DNA of 64,000 bases from Betaproteobacteria bacterium (GTDB lineage: Bacteria; Pseudomonadota; Gammaproteobacteria; Burkholderiales; Burkholderiaceae_C): contig JADIZZ010000008.1 of the NCBI GenBank assembly GCA_016704535.1, positions 17,105-81,104 of the forward strand. Direction: 5' to 3'. Position numbers and translations under genes: made by a program. The notes below the pieces were generated by a model, which saw nothing but the letters and a program-made list of their open reading frames with translations, was not told the DNA's origin and searched no databases. Of this stretch, positions 30,377-39,071 are shown piece by piece. Numbering within the stretch: the stretch's first letter is position 1; each line of letters starts with the position of its first letter.

Positions 30377-31644
30377 CACGGCGACAGGCAGGGCGACAAC
30401 GCGGCGTCTCGCTCATCGAGGCCGTCGTGGCCCTGGGCGTGATGGCTTTCGGCATGCTGGCCCTGGTGGGCGTGCAGGCCACGCTGCGTAGCAGCGGCGA
30501 CCTGGCCCGCCAACGCACCGAGGCCATGCGCATAGCGCAGGAGACGCTGGAGAGCTACCGCGCCTATCCGGCACTGGCCGGAACGACGGGGCAGGTGGAC
30601 TTTGCCGAAATCACGACGCTGGCGCGGACGGCCTTCGTGGCCACCGGCACGGCGCTGGAAAGCCGGCTGAACACGACTTTCTACACCACGATCACCGCGC
30701 CGACCGTCACCAACACAGCGGCAATGAAGCCAGTGGCCGTCACCGTCGACTGGACCGACCGCAGCGGGCAGTTCCAGGCCGTCGAGCTGCGATCGCTGAT
30801 TGCCGGCGTACCGCCCGAGTTGCCGGGCTCGCTGGCCCTGCCGCCCTCGCGTGACCCCTTTGCCGCGCCGCGGGGGCGCCACCGCAGCGTGCCATCGACG
30901 GCCTTTGCCTTGCCCGGCACGGAATTGAGCGTCTTCAAGCCGCCACGTCGCACCGCCGGCGACGTGGCCTGGATCTTCAACAACCTGACCGGCCTGGTGA
31001 CCAGCCTGTGCACAGTGGACACCTCGAGCACGAGCGCCTCGCTGGCCGCCGATACAACCTTCATCGCCAACCTGTCGGGCTGCACCAGCGCCACAGCACA
31101 ACTTCTCAGCGGCTACATACGCTTTGCGGCCGGCGACCCGACGGTGACGGAAACCGAATCGCCGAATGGCGGCACGCTCAATCTCAGCATCGTGCTCACG
31201 CTGACGAGCAGCGGCCACCCGACGACCGCCACCAGTTGCTTCGACGACTCGACCGACGACGCGACCACCGCCGCAGGACGGCGTGAGGTGGTCTACAACT
31301 GCCTGATCTTCAGCAACACCGACCGCACCTGGGCGGGGCGGCTGCGCATCAGGCCGCGCGCCTTCTTGTCGTCGTCGGTCTGGACCATCGCGGACTCAGG
31401 TTCTGTCAACTACAAGGTGTGCCGCTACACACCGCTGTCGACCAACACCGGAACGCGCAACATCGATCATCCGCTGGACTACACGACGACGGGAAGCCTG
31501 CCTGGCGCAGGCCTGACGAGCCAGAACTACCTGGTGATCGGTGCGGACTTCTCCTGCCCGACCGAGACGCCGACCACCGGCGACCCGTTCAACTCGAACA
31601 CGCTGATCCACCAAGACGGCACCACGACCTACAACAACCCGTGA
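30373..31644 (+). CDS. pilV: PilV-like minor pilin, extended
   Basis: The prepilin site QRG before VSLIEAVVALGVMAFGMLALVGVQ fits PilV, with RTEAMRIAQETLESYRAY following. At 423 residues it is much longer than classic PilV (about 180). The extra C-terminal region contains TCHFD-type paired cysteines (SLCTVD, SGCTS, SCFDD, CSCP-like) and low-complexity Thr/Ser stretches. The ATG overlaps the end of pilX by 4 bases. It ends the minor pilin operon, 28 bases before ribD. Confidence 0.75.
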   Translation: MTRRQAGRQRGVSLIEAVVALGVMAFGMLALVGVQATLRSSGDLARQRTEAMRIAQETLESYRAYPALAGTTGQVDFAEITTLARTAFVATGTALESRLNTTFYTTITAPTVTNTAAMKPVAVTVDWTDRSGQFQAVELRSLIAGVPPELPGSLALPPSRDPFAAPRGRHRSVPSTAFALPGTELSVFKPPRRTAGDVAWIFNNLTGLVTSLCTVDTSSTSASLAADTTFIANLSGCTSATAQLLSGYIRFAAGDPTVTETESPNGGTLNLSIVLTLTSSGHPTTATSCFDDSTDDATTAAGRREVVYNCLIFSNTDRTWAGRLRIRPRAFLSSSVWTIADSGSVNYKVCRYTPLSTNTGTRNIDHPLDYTTTGSLPGAGLTSQNYLVIGADFSCPTETPTTGDPFNSNTLIHQDGTTTYNNP

Positions 31645-31672
31645 TGGCGGAAGCGACTTCCCGGGCGCCGCG

Positions 31673-32812
31673 GTGAGCAGTCCTGCGCTGGACCATGTCC
31701 GGCTGACCGAGGCGCTGTCCCTGGCTGAACAGGCCATCGGCCTGACCGACCCCAACCCGCGCGTGGGCTGTGTGATCGGTGACGACACCGGTGCCGTCTT
31801 CGGTCGCGGCCACACGCAGCAGGCCGGCGGCCCCCACGCCGAGATCATGGCGCTGCGCGACGCCGCCGCGGCGGGACGATCCATTCAGGGTGCCACCGCC
31901 TGGGTCACGCTGGAGCCCTGCGCCCACCATGGCCGCACACCACCCTGCTGCGACACGCTCGTCGCCGCCGGCTTGAAGCGGGTGGTGGTGGCGCTGGCCG
32001 ACCCGTTCCCGCAGGTCGCCGGCGAAGGCATCAAGCGCTTGCGTGCCGCCGGGCTCACGGTCGACTTCGCGCCGCCCGACATCGCCGGGCGGGCCTGGGC
32101 GCTGAATGTCGGTTTCTTCTCGCGCGTGCAGCGCGGCCTGCCCTGGGTGCGGGTGAAGGTGGCCAGCTCGCTGGACGGCCGCACCGCGCTGCCCAACGGC
32201 GACAGCCAGTGGATCACCGGGCCCGAGGCGCGCGCCGACGGCCACGCCTGGCGGCGCCGCGCCGGCGTCGTGCTCACGGGCATCGGCACCGTGCTGGCGG
32301 ACGACCCGCGGCTGGACGTGCGGCTGGTGCCCAGCGTGCTGCAACCCGTGCGCGTAGTCGTCGACAGCAGGCTGCGCACGCCACCGGCGGCGCGGTTGCT
32401 AGACGCGCCGGGCATGGTCTGGATCGCTACGGCAGACAGCACGTCCCCTCAAGCCACGGCGCTGCGCGCACGCGGCGCCGACGTGCTGGCCCTGCCCGGG
32501 CCGGCCGGCCAGGTCGACCTGGCGGCCCTGCTAACGCGCCTGGCCGAACGCGGCATCAACGAACTGCACGTCGAAGCCGGCCAGGCCTTGACCGGTGCGC
32601 TGCTGCGCGCGGGGCTCATCGACGAGGTGCTGGCCTATGTGGCCCCACTGCTGCTCGGCAGCGGCCGAGGCTGGGTCGACTGGCCGGGTCTGCAGACCGT
32701 GGACGAGGGCCTGCGCCTGCAACTGCTGGACGTGCGCCAGATCGGCCCCGACCTTCGCCTGCGCCTGTCCCCTGGAAACCCGGACCCGCTGGGGTTTCCA
32801 CCCCCCGGTTGA
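31673..32812 (+). CDS. ribD: RibD, bifunctional riboflavin deaminase/reductase
   Basis: Carries out steps 2 and 3 of riboflavin synthesis. The N-terminal deaminase domain has the zinc motif PHAEIMAL ... EPCAHHGRTPPC. The C-terminal reductase domain (from about residue 150) has VKVASSLDGRTAL and LHVEAGQALTGALL. 379 residues. The GTG at 31673 has no clear strong ribosome site and lies 28 bases after pilV, so read-through from the pilin operon is possible. The next rib gene is 1.1 kb away, behind a PEP-CTERM gene. Confidence 0.95.
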   Translation: MSSPALDHVRLTEALSLAEQAIGLTDPNPRVGCVIGDDTGAVFGRGHTQQAGGPHAEIMALRDAAAAGRSIQGATAWVTLEPCAHHGRTPPCCDTLVAAGLKRVVVALADPFPQVAGEGIKRLRAAGLTVDFAPPDIAGRAWALNVGFFSRVQRGLPWVRVKVASSLDGRTALPNGDSQWITGPEARADGHAWRRRAGVVLTGIGTVLADDPRLDVRLVPSVLQPVRVVVDSRLRTPPAARLLDAPGMVWIATADSTSPQATALRARGADVLALPGPAGQVDLAALLTRLAERGINELHVEAGQALTGALLRAGLIDEVLAYVAPLLLGSGRGWVDWPGLQTVDEGLRLQLLDVRQIGPDLRLRLSPGNPDPLGFPPPG

Positions 32813-32899
32813 AGAGGCGTCGGCGCGCTTTACACCCAGGCCCACATGCATGTGAGGGGTGGTCGTCTAAGTCCTTGATCCATAGCATGAATCCATCGT

Positions 32900-32915
32900 T
32901 GGCATCAGTCTTGCA
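32900..32915 (+). promoter_or_regulatory. sigma-54 (-24/-12) promoter of the PEP-CTERM gene
   Basis: TGGCATCAGTCTTGCA fits the RpoN consensus TGGCACG-N4-TTGCA with exact GG-N10-GC spacing (GG at 32901-32902, GC at 32913-32914). It lies about 50 bases before the PEP-CTERM protein's ATG, leaving a normal leader. In other betaproteobacteria, PEP-CTERM genes are controlled by the PrsK/PrsR system with RpoN, which supports the call. It also sits in an otherwise gene-free 154-base spacer. Confidence 0.8.
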
Positions 32916-32966
32916 GCCGTCTACGGCAGATCCCGAAGTGGGGCGCGTGGGCTACGGAGATTTCAC

Positions 32967-33809
32967 ATGAAGTTCGGGAACTTGATCAGGGCGTCAGTTG
33001 TAGTAGGCGCGTTCGCCACTGGGGCTGCAGTCGCGGCACCCCAGTATTTCTTTGGCAGCGCACCTGCCGCCACCGGCAACTTCCCGACCGGTTGCCCGGA
33101 CGCCAACCTCGCGAGCTGTGCCCCAGTCAACGCGAGGGGGCTCTTCGATGATCAGGTTGCCGTCACGCTGACCGAGACCTTCGAGACGCGGACTGTCGGG
33201 CAACTGTCCGGCTCCTCTTACGTCCCGCCAAACGTGATGACCGTGTTTGGGTCCGGGAACACGCTCAGTCAGGCAGCACCTATTGGCGACGGCCTGTTAC
33301 GAGGGCGCGTCAGAGAGGGTACGACGCAATTCGGCCGTTTCAACACCACGAACGGCGCATTGTCCGGCCGCTGGTTTGAGACGGATTCCGCCTTCACGAT
33401 CGATCTGGCTGCGGAGGTCGACGCGCTCGGCTTCTACGGCACGGACTTTGGCGACTTCAGCGGAAGCCTGTCGATTGCGCTGTATGACGTGGACGGCAAT
33501 ACGGTGACTTTGGTGCAGCAGAACGTCTTCACCAGCGCTTCGGGTGGATCGCTGCCTCTGGGAAACCAGGACGGGTCACTGCTCTTCTTCGGGTTTGCCT
33601 CCGACGTCAAGTTCAATCGCGCCGTACTCTCCATCACACAAGGGTCAGGCATCACATCGGTGGACTTCCTCGGCTTCGACGACATCGTCGTTGGCAACCT
33701 CCGCAACGGCGGCGGCACGAACCCCGCCCCCGAACCCGGCTCCCTCGCCCTCGTCGGCCTGGCCCTTTTCGCCGCCAGCTGGGCCCGCAAGACCCAGCGC
33801 CGCGCCTGA
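32967..33809 (+). CDS. PEP-CTERM sorting-domain exported protein
   Basis: A 280-residue extracellular protein. A signal peptide (about residues 1-23, ending AAVAAP) is followed by a beta-rich domain. The PEP-CTERM sorting signal is at the end: PAPEPGSLALVGLALFA, with a basic tail ARKTQRRA. It would be cut by an exosortase (EpsH family) and linked to exopolysaccharide or the cell surface; no exosortase gene is in the window. Codon and base use are less GC-rich than flanking rib genes. The ATG has GGAG about 8 bases upstream, and a strong terminator follows. It interrupts the riboflavin operon. Confidence 0.88.
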   Translation: MKFGNLIRASVVVGAFATGAAVAAPQYFFGSAPAATGNFPTGCPDANLASCAPVNARGLFDDQVAVTLTETFETRTVGQLSGSSYVPPNVMTVFGSGNTLSQAAPIGDGLLRGRVREGTTQFGRFNTTNGALSGRWFETDSAFTIDLAAEVDALGFYGTDFGDFSGSLSIALYDVDGNTVTLVQQNVFTSASGGSLPLGNQDGSLLFFGFASDVKFNRAVLSITQGSGITSVDFLGFDDIVVGNLRNGGGTNPAPEPGSLALVGLALFAASWARKTQRRA

Positions 33810-33843
33810 TCCGGCAGCGCCTTAAACCCCTCCCCGGCACATC

Positions 33844-33871
33844 AGGCCGGCCCCTCCTGGGCCGGCCTTTT
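33844..33871 (+). terminator. intrinsic terminator after the PEP-CTERM gene
   Basis: AGGCCGGCCC and GGGCCGGCCT form a perfect 10-bp stem with a 5-base loop, running into TTTT. It is the clearest intrinsic terminator in the window. It isolates the sigma-54-dependent gene from ribBA, which starts 31 bases later. Confidence 0.85.
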
Positions 33872-33901
33872 GCATTCCGCCCCGCCACCTACAATCCCCC
33901 G

Positions 33902-35002
33902 ATGCCGATTTCCCCCATCCCCGAGCTCGTCGCCGAGCTGGCCGCGGGCCGCATGGTGATCCTGGTCGACGAAGAAGACCGCGAGAACGAGGGCGACCTG
34001 GTGCTGGCGGCCGAGCACGTCACGCCCGAGGCCATCAACTTCATGGCCCGCCACGCGCGCGGCCTGATCTGCCTGACGCTGACGCGCGAGCGCTGCGAAC
34101 ACCTGCAGCTGCGCCCCATGGCCAGCCGCAACGGCACCAAGCACGGCACCGCGTTCACGGTGTCGATCGAGGCCGCCACCGGCGTCACCACCGGCATCTC
34201 GGCCGCCGACCGCGCGCGCACCGTGCAGGTGGCCGTGGCGCGCGACACGCTGGCGTCCGATCTCGTGCAGCCCGGCCACGTCTTCCCGCTGCAGGCGCAG
34301 GACGGTGGCGTGCTCATGCGCGCCGGCCACACCGAAGCCGGCTGCGACCTCGCCGGCATGGCAGGGCTGATGCCCGCCGCCGTGATCTGCGAGGTGATGA
34401 AGGACGACGGCACCATGGCGCGCCTGCCCGACCTGCAGGTCTTCGCGCAGGAACACGGCCTGAAGATCGGCACCATCGCCGACCTCATCGGCTACCGCAG
34501 CCGCAACGAGACGCTGATCGAACGCCTGGGCGCACGCACGCTGCACACGCCGCAGGGCGACTTCCAATGCACCGCCTTCCACGACAAGAGCGGCGGCCTG
34601 CATCTGGCGCTCACCCACGGCCAGTGGGCCGCCGCCGACGAAGTGCCGGTGCGCGTGCACGAACCCTTCACCGCCATCGACCTGCTCGATGCGCGCGGCA
34701 ACGGCCATTCCTGGCCGCTGCCCACCGCACTGCAGGCACTGAGGGCCGGCCCCTGCGGCGTGGCCGTGCTGCTGAACTGCACCGGCGACACCGCCGCGCT
34801 GATGCCGCAGCTGCTGCCCGAGCGCCGCACCGTCGTCGCACCGCGCGCGCAGATGGACCTGCGCACCTACGGCGTGGGCGCGCAGATCCTGCGCCAGCTG
34901 GGCGTCACGCGCATGCGGCTGCTGGGCAGCCCGCGCCGCATGCCCAGCATGACGGGCTACGGCCTCGAGATCACGGGCTTCACCGCCGCCCCCCAGGCCT
35001 GA
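33902..35002 (+). CDS. ribB: RibBA-like DHBP synthase with degenerate GTP cyclohydrolase II domain
   Basis: The N-terminal domain (residues 1-205) is 3,4-dihydroxy-2-butanone 4-phosphate synthase: DEEDRENEGDLV, then RAGHTEAGCDLA. The C-terminal domain (about 206-366) resembles GTP cyclohydrolase II. It lacks the zinc-binding Cys set, reading GPCGVAVLLNCTGD instead of the usual CxxG-x-CDC pattern, so only the DHBP activity is expected. That is common for this gene in Burkholderiales. It sits just upstream of ribH. A separate ribA is presumably elsewhere. Confidence 0.92.
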   Translation: MPISPIPELVAELAAGRMVILVDEEDRENEGDLVLAAEHVTPEAINFMARHARGLICLTLTRERCEHLQLRPMASRNGTKHGTAFTVSIEAATGVTTGISAADRARTVQVAVARDTLASDLVQPGHVFPLQAQDGGVLMRAGHTEAGCDLAGMAGLMPAAVICEVMKDDGTMARLPDLQVFAQEHGLKIGTIADLIGYRSRNETLIERLGARTLHTPQGDFQCTAFHDKSGGLHLALTHGQWAAADEVPVRVHEPFTAIDLLDARGNGHSWPLPTALQALRAGPCGVAVLLNCTGDTAALMPQLLPERRTVVAPRAQMDLRTYGVGAQILRQLGVTRMRLLGSPRRMPSMTGYGLEITGFTAAPQA

Positions 35003-35038
35003 ACCCCCGCAGGCCGCACGCGGCCGGAAGGACACACC

Positions 35039-35503
35039 ATGAAAGACGCCGACCAAGGCGATGCCGGTGAACTGATCGGCGAGGGCCTGCGCATCGGCAT
35101 CGTGCAGGCGCGCTTCAACGCCGATCTCACCGACAAGCTGGCCCAGGCCTGCCTGGCCGAACTGGACAGGCTGGACGTCGAGGACAGCGACATCAAGCAT
35201 GTCGTCGTGCCCGGCGCACTGGAAATTCCAGTGGCGCTGAAGGCGATGGCCGAGAGCGGCGAGTACGACGCGCTGGTGGCGCTGGGCTGCATCATCCGCG
35301 GCGAGACCTACCACTTCGAGCTGGTGGCCAACGAGAGCGGCGCCGGGGTCGCGCGCGTGTCGCTGGACACCGGCGTGCCCGTCGCCAACGCCATCCTCAC
35401 CGTCGAAGACGAGGCCCAGGCCTGGGCCCGCGCCGAGGACAAGGGCCGCGAAGCCGCCCGCGTGGCGGTAGAGATGGCCAACCTGCTGGAAGACCTGTCA
35501 TGA
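35039..35503 (+). CDS. ribH: RibH, lumazine synthase
   Basis: 6,7-dimethyl-8-ribityllumazine synthase, the penultimate step of riboflavin synthesis. 154 residues. IGIVQARFNADLTDKL, VVPGALEIPVALKAMA and LGCIIRGETYHFELVANES are family hallmarks. The ATG at 35039 follows a GGAAGGA site. Its stop overlaps the nusB ATG (ATGA), so the two are coupled. It normally forms a 60-mer or decamer cage. Confidence 0.96.
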   Translation: MKDADQGDAGELIGEGLRIGIVQARFNADLTDKLAQACLAELDRLDVEDSDIKHVVVPGALEIPVALKAMAESGEYDALVALGCIIRGETYHFELVANESGAGVARVSLDTGVPVANAILTVEDEAQAWARAEDKGREAARVAVEMANLLEDLS

Positions 35504-36036
35504 GCGACCCGCAGGGCCCCGGCGCCTCGGCGCCGGCGAACGCACCTTCCAAGGCGCAGGCCGAGGGCAAGCCTGCCACCAAGCCGCCCGCCAAGCGCGC
35601 GGCGCCGAAGTCGGCGCGCCGGCGCTCGCGCGAATTCGCGCTGCAGGGCCTGTACCGCTGGCTCATCGCCGGCGGCGACGCCGCGGCGGCCGAAGCCGAT
35701 GTGCGTGAACTCGACGGCTTCGACAAGTGCGACCGCGCGCATTTCGACGCGCTGCTGCGTGGCGGCATCGAGCAGGCCGCCGCGCTCGACGCCGTGCTGG
35801 TGCGCCACATCGACCGCAAGACCTCGCTGCTGAGCCCGGTGGAGCACGCGGTGCTGATGATCGGCGTCTACGAGCTGATGCACTGTGTCGAGATCCCTTA
35901 CCGCGTGGCCATCAACGAGGCGGTGGAACTGGCCAAGAGCTTCGGTGGTACCGACGGCCACAAGTACGTCAACGGCGTGCTCGACAAGTGCGCCACCGAC
36001 CTGCGCCCGAACGAGGCGCGGCCGGTTCGCCGCTGA
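35500..36036 (+). CDS. nusB: NusB, transcription antitermination factor
   Basis: Binds boxA RNA with NusE (S10) to allow rRNA antitermination. 178 residues. A low-complexity Ala/Pro N-terminus of about 40 residues precedes the conserved SRREFAL-type start (RRRSREFALQGLYRWL). Then come LLSPVEHAVLMIGVYEL and RVAINEAVELAKSFGGTDGHK. Position after ribH is a strong synteny marker. The next gene starts about 20 bases after its stop. Confidence 0.95.
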   Translation: MSDPQGPGASAPANAPSKAQAEGKPATKPPAKRAAPKSARRRSREFALQGLYRWLIAGGDAAAAEADVRELDGFDKCDRAHFDALLRGGIEQAAALDAVLVRHIDRKTSLLSPVEHAVLMIGVYELMHCVEIPYRVAINEAVELAKSFGGTDGHKYVNGVLDKCATDLRPNEARPVRR

Positions 36037-36056
36037 ATGGGACCGAAGGCCGCGCC

Positions 36057-37253
36057 TTGATCCGCACCGCCAGCCGGCTCGACCGCATCGAGCCCTTCTA
36101 CGTGATGGAGTGCGCCAAGGCAGCCGACGCCATCGCGCGAAGCCCGGCCTGCGACCCGGCTCTGGGCGGCACGCCGATGATCTACCTGAACATCGGCGAG
36201 CCCGACTTCACCGCCGCGCCCGCGGTGCAGCGCGCTGCGCAAGCGGCCATCGCTGCCGGCACCACGCAGTACACGCACGCCACCGGGCTGCCGGCGCTGC
36301 GCGAGCGCATTGCAGGCTGGTACGGCACACGCTTCGGCATCGACGTCGATCCGGCGCGCATCGTCGTCACGGCCGGTGCTTCGGCAGCGCTGCAGCTCGT
36401 CACGCTGGCGCTCTTCGAGCCCGGTGACGAGGTGCTGATGCCCGACCCCAGCTACCCCTGCAACCGCCATTTCGTCACCGCCGCCGGCGCCACGCCGCGG
36501 CTGATGCCGGCCACGGCGGCGGCGCGTTTCCAGCCCGACGCCGCATCGGTGGCTGCCGCCTGGGGCCCAGCAACGCGCGGCGTGCTGCTGGCGTCGCCCA
36601 GCAACCCTACGGGCACCTCGATCGCCCCCGACGAGATGGCCGCCATCGTGCAGGCCGTGCGCGCGCGCCGCGGCGTGACCATCGTCGACGAGATCTACCT
36701 CGGGCTGAGCTACGACGAGGCCTACGGCCACAGCGCGCTGGCCCTGGGAGATGGGTTCGGTGGCGACGTCATCAGCATCAACAGCTTCAGCAAGTACTTC
36801 GGCATGACCGGCTGGCGCCTGGGCTGGATGGTGCTGCCGCCCGAACTGGTGGCGCCCGTCGAGAAGCTGGCGCAGAACCTCTACATCTGTGCCAGCAGCG
36901 TGGCGCAGCACGCGGCACTGGCCTGCTTCGAGCCCGAATCGCTGGACGCCTACGAACAGCGCCGCACGGAATTCCGCCGCCGGCGCGACTTCATCTTGCC
37001 GGCGCTGAATCAACTCGGCCTAGCCGTGCCCGTCGAACCCGACGGTGCCTTCTACGTCTGGTTCGACTGCAGCCGGTTCAGCGCCAGCAGTTGGGACTTC
37101 TGCTTCGACCTGATGGACCGCGCCCATGTCGCGCTGACCCCGGGCCGCGATTTCGGCCCGGCACAGGCGGAACGCTTCGTTCGGCTGTCCTTCGCCAGCT
37201 CGATGGCGCAGCTGGAAACCGCCTGCGAAAGGCTGGCACGCGTACTGCGGTAA
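36057..37253 (+). CDS. PLP-dependent class I/II aminotransferase
   Basis: A 398-residue fold-type I aminotransferase. IEPFYVMECAKAA near the N-terminus, LNIGEPDFTAAPAV, SNPTGT and the PLP-binding lysine in INSFSKYFGMTGWRLGW are seen. It is close to aspartate/aromatic aminotransferase-like proteins often found after nusB. The substrate is not determined. The TTG at 36057 is chosen because GAAGG lies upstream and the family's short N-terminus fits; an ATG at 36105 is too far inside. Confidence in the start is moderate. Confidence 0.88.
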   Translation: MIRTASRLDRIEPFYVMECAKAADAIARSPACDPALGGTPMIYLNIGEPDFTAAPAVQRAAQAAIAAGTTQYTHATGLPALRERIAGWYGTRFGIDVDPARIVVTAGASAALQLVTLALFEPGDEVLMPDPSYPCNRHFVTAAGATPRLMPATAAARFQPDAASVAAAWGPATRGVLLASPSNPTGTSIAPDEMAAIVQAVRARRGVTIVDEIYLGLSYDEAYGHSALALGDGFGGDVISINSFSKYFGMTGWRLGWMVLPPELVAPVEKLAQNLYICASSVAQHAALACFEPESLDAYEQRRTEFRRRRDFILPALNQLGLAVPVEPDGAFYVWFDCSRFSASSWDFCFDLMDRAHVALTPGRDFGPAQAERFVRLSFASSMAQLETACERLARVLR

Positions 37254-37343
37254 CGGCAAGACACGTGACAACGGGTTAAGGCGAGGCAAAGCAGGCCATT
37301 TTCGAGGCTTGGCGGGGTCGGGCGTCGCGTAAGCTGACCTGCT

Positions 37344-39071
37344 GTGGCTTACAACCTCTTCCAGCGGCGTGCCAGGAGCGACGGCACGGTGTCCGAATTT
37401 GCGGCAACCGTGCCGTCCTTGCCTGCCGACGCCGGCACGGCCGCGCAGTTTGCGCCTGCCGACGGCGGCCCCAACACCGACCTCGCACCATCGGTGCCCG
37501 ATCTGGCCCCGGCCTACGTGCCCAGCGACCTCGGCGCCGACAGTCTACCCGCCCCCGAGGCCGATCTGGAGCAGCAACCCACCACCTCGCACATCGGCCG
37601 CTATGCGCTGAAGGGTCTGCTCGGCCACGGCGGCCTGGGCCAGGTGCATGAAGCCTGGGATCCGCTGCTGTCGCGCTCGGTGGCAGTGAAGACGCTGCAG
37701 CTGAACGTGCCCACGCCCGAACGGGTCTCGCTCGACGGCCTCTTCCTGAACGAGGCACGGGCGGCGGCCGGCCTGTCGCATCCGAACATCGTCACCATCC
37801 ACGATGCCGGGCTGTCGGCCGGCGGTGTCTACATCGCGATGGAGCGCCTGCACGGTTGCGACCTGCGCCAGCGCATGGCTGGCGGCTGGCAACCCACGCC
37901 GGGCGAGGCCGCGCTGCTGGTACGGCGCGTGGCTGACGCGCTGGCCTACGCGCACGCCCAGGGCGTGGTGCATTGCGACATCAAGCCGGCGAACATCTTC
38001 CTGACCAGACGCGACAAGCCCAAGGTGCTGGACTTCGGCATCGCCCGCGTCGCCCACAGCGCGGCGCCGCCGGCGCTGGATGGCGCGGTGGCCGGCTCGC
38101 CGCACTACCTGGCGCCCGAACAGCTGCAAGGCGGCCCGGTGGACTCCCGCACCGACGTGCACGGCCTCGGTGTGGTGTTCTACGAGCTGCTGACCTTCCG
38201 CAAGGCCTTCAGCGGCGACAGCGTCGAGCAGATCACCACCGCCGTGCTCACCAACCACCCGGCGTTGGCACACGAGGTGAAGAGCGGTGTGCCGCGCACG
38301 CTGTCCAACATCGCCGCCAAGGCCATGGAGCGCGACCCGGCACAGCGCTACCAGAGCGCCGGAGAGATGGCGCACGAACTGCGCCGCTGGATAGACCGCC
38401 ACAGCGGCCACCAGGCGCCGACTCCCGCGGCGATGCCGGCACCCTCGGCCGACCCCGGCCACACCCGGCCCCGGCGCACGCCGCGCCGCCGCGCGCCGCA
38501 TGCCGGCCTGGTGGCACTGCTGGTGGTGCTGGGTGCGGGCGCCGGGATGACGGCGGTCTGGCGTGCGCGCACGCCGGCCACGCCAGTGCCCAGCACGGCA
38601 CTGTCGCCCCCGGTCGGCACGGCCAGCCCCGCCGGCGCCGCGCCAGCCGCCGCGGGAGTACCCGTGTCCACCGAGCCCCAGGCAGCACCCAGCGAAACCG
38701 GCGCGACCCCACCGACGCAGGCCGACGCGGCTGCCTCGCCGTCCGCCGTCGAAACGCGTGCCGCCACGGCCCCGCGCCCCGCCGCGGCGCCGCTGCGGCC
38801 ACGTGCCGGCGCGGCACGCCCGGCAGCCGCCGTCAACACGGCGGCGGCCGCGCCGCTGGCGACCGGCGTGCTGCGGCTGGCCATCAGCCCCTGGGGTGAA
38901 GTCGAGATCGACGGCCGGCGTGCCGGCACCACGCCGCCGCTGAACCAGCTGCAGCTGACCGAGGGCTCGCACACCATCACCGTGCACAACGCCGACTTCC
39001 CGCCGCACATCGTCACCGTGCAGGTCAGCGCCGACCGGCCCGCCGTCGTGCGCCACCGCTTCGGGCAGTGA
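37344..39071 (+). CDS. Ser/Thr protein kinase with PEGA domain
   Basis: A 575-residue Hanks-type kinase. About 85 residues of low-complexity leader come first. The kinase domain (about 86-350) has GHGGLGQVH, VAVK (catalytic Lys), HCDIKPAN at 210 (catalytic Asp) and DFG at 230. A membrane helix lies near residues 390-410 (AGLVALLVVLGAGAGMTAVW). Next is an Ala/Pro-rich linker, then a C-terminal PEGA domain (GVLRLAISPWGEVEIDGRR). It starts at a GTG with no clear strong ribosome site. A lipoprotein gene begins within its stop codon. The target proteins are unknown. Confidence 0.88.
   Translation: MAYNLFQRRARSDGTVSEFAATVPSLPADAGTAAQFAPADGGPNTDLAPSVPDLAPAYVPSDLGADSLPAPEADLEQQPTTSHIGRYALKGLLGHGGLGQVHEAWDPLLSRSVAVKTLQLNVPTPERVSLDGLFLNEARAAAGLSHPNIVTIHDAGLSAGGVYIAMERLHGCDLRQRMAGGWQPTPGEAALLVRRVADALAYAHAQGVVHCDIKPANIFLTRRDKPKVLDFGIARVAHSAAPPALDGAVAGSPHYLAPEQLQGGPVDSRTDVHGLGVVFYELLTFRKAFSGDSVEQITTAVLTNHPALAHEVKSGVPRTLSNIAAKAMERDPAQRYQSAGEMAHELRRWIDRHSGHQAPTPAAMPAPSADPGHTRPRRTPRRRAPHAGLVALLVVLGAGAGMTAVWRARTPATPVPSTALSPPVGTASPAGAAPAAAGVPVSTEPQAAPSETGATPPTQADAAASPSAVETRAATAPRPAAAPLRPRAGAARPAAAVNTAAAAPLATGVLRLAISPWGEVEIDGRRAGTTPPLNQLQLTEGSHTITVHNADFPPHIVTVQVSADRPAVVRHRFGQ

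Noticed and set aside
32813..32966. FMN riboswitch before or within the riboflavin locus
   Set aside because: None of the RFN-element conserved blocks could be found before ribD or ribBA; the spacer holds a sigma-54 promoter instead.
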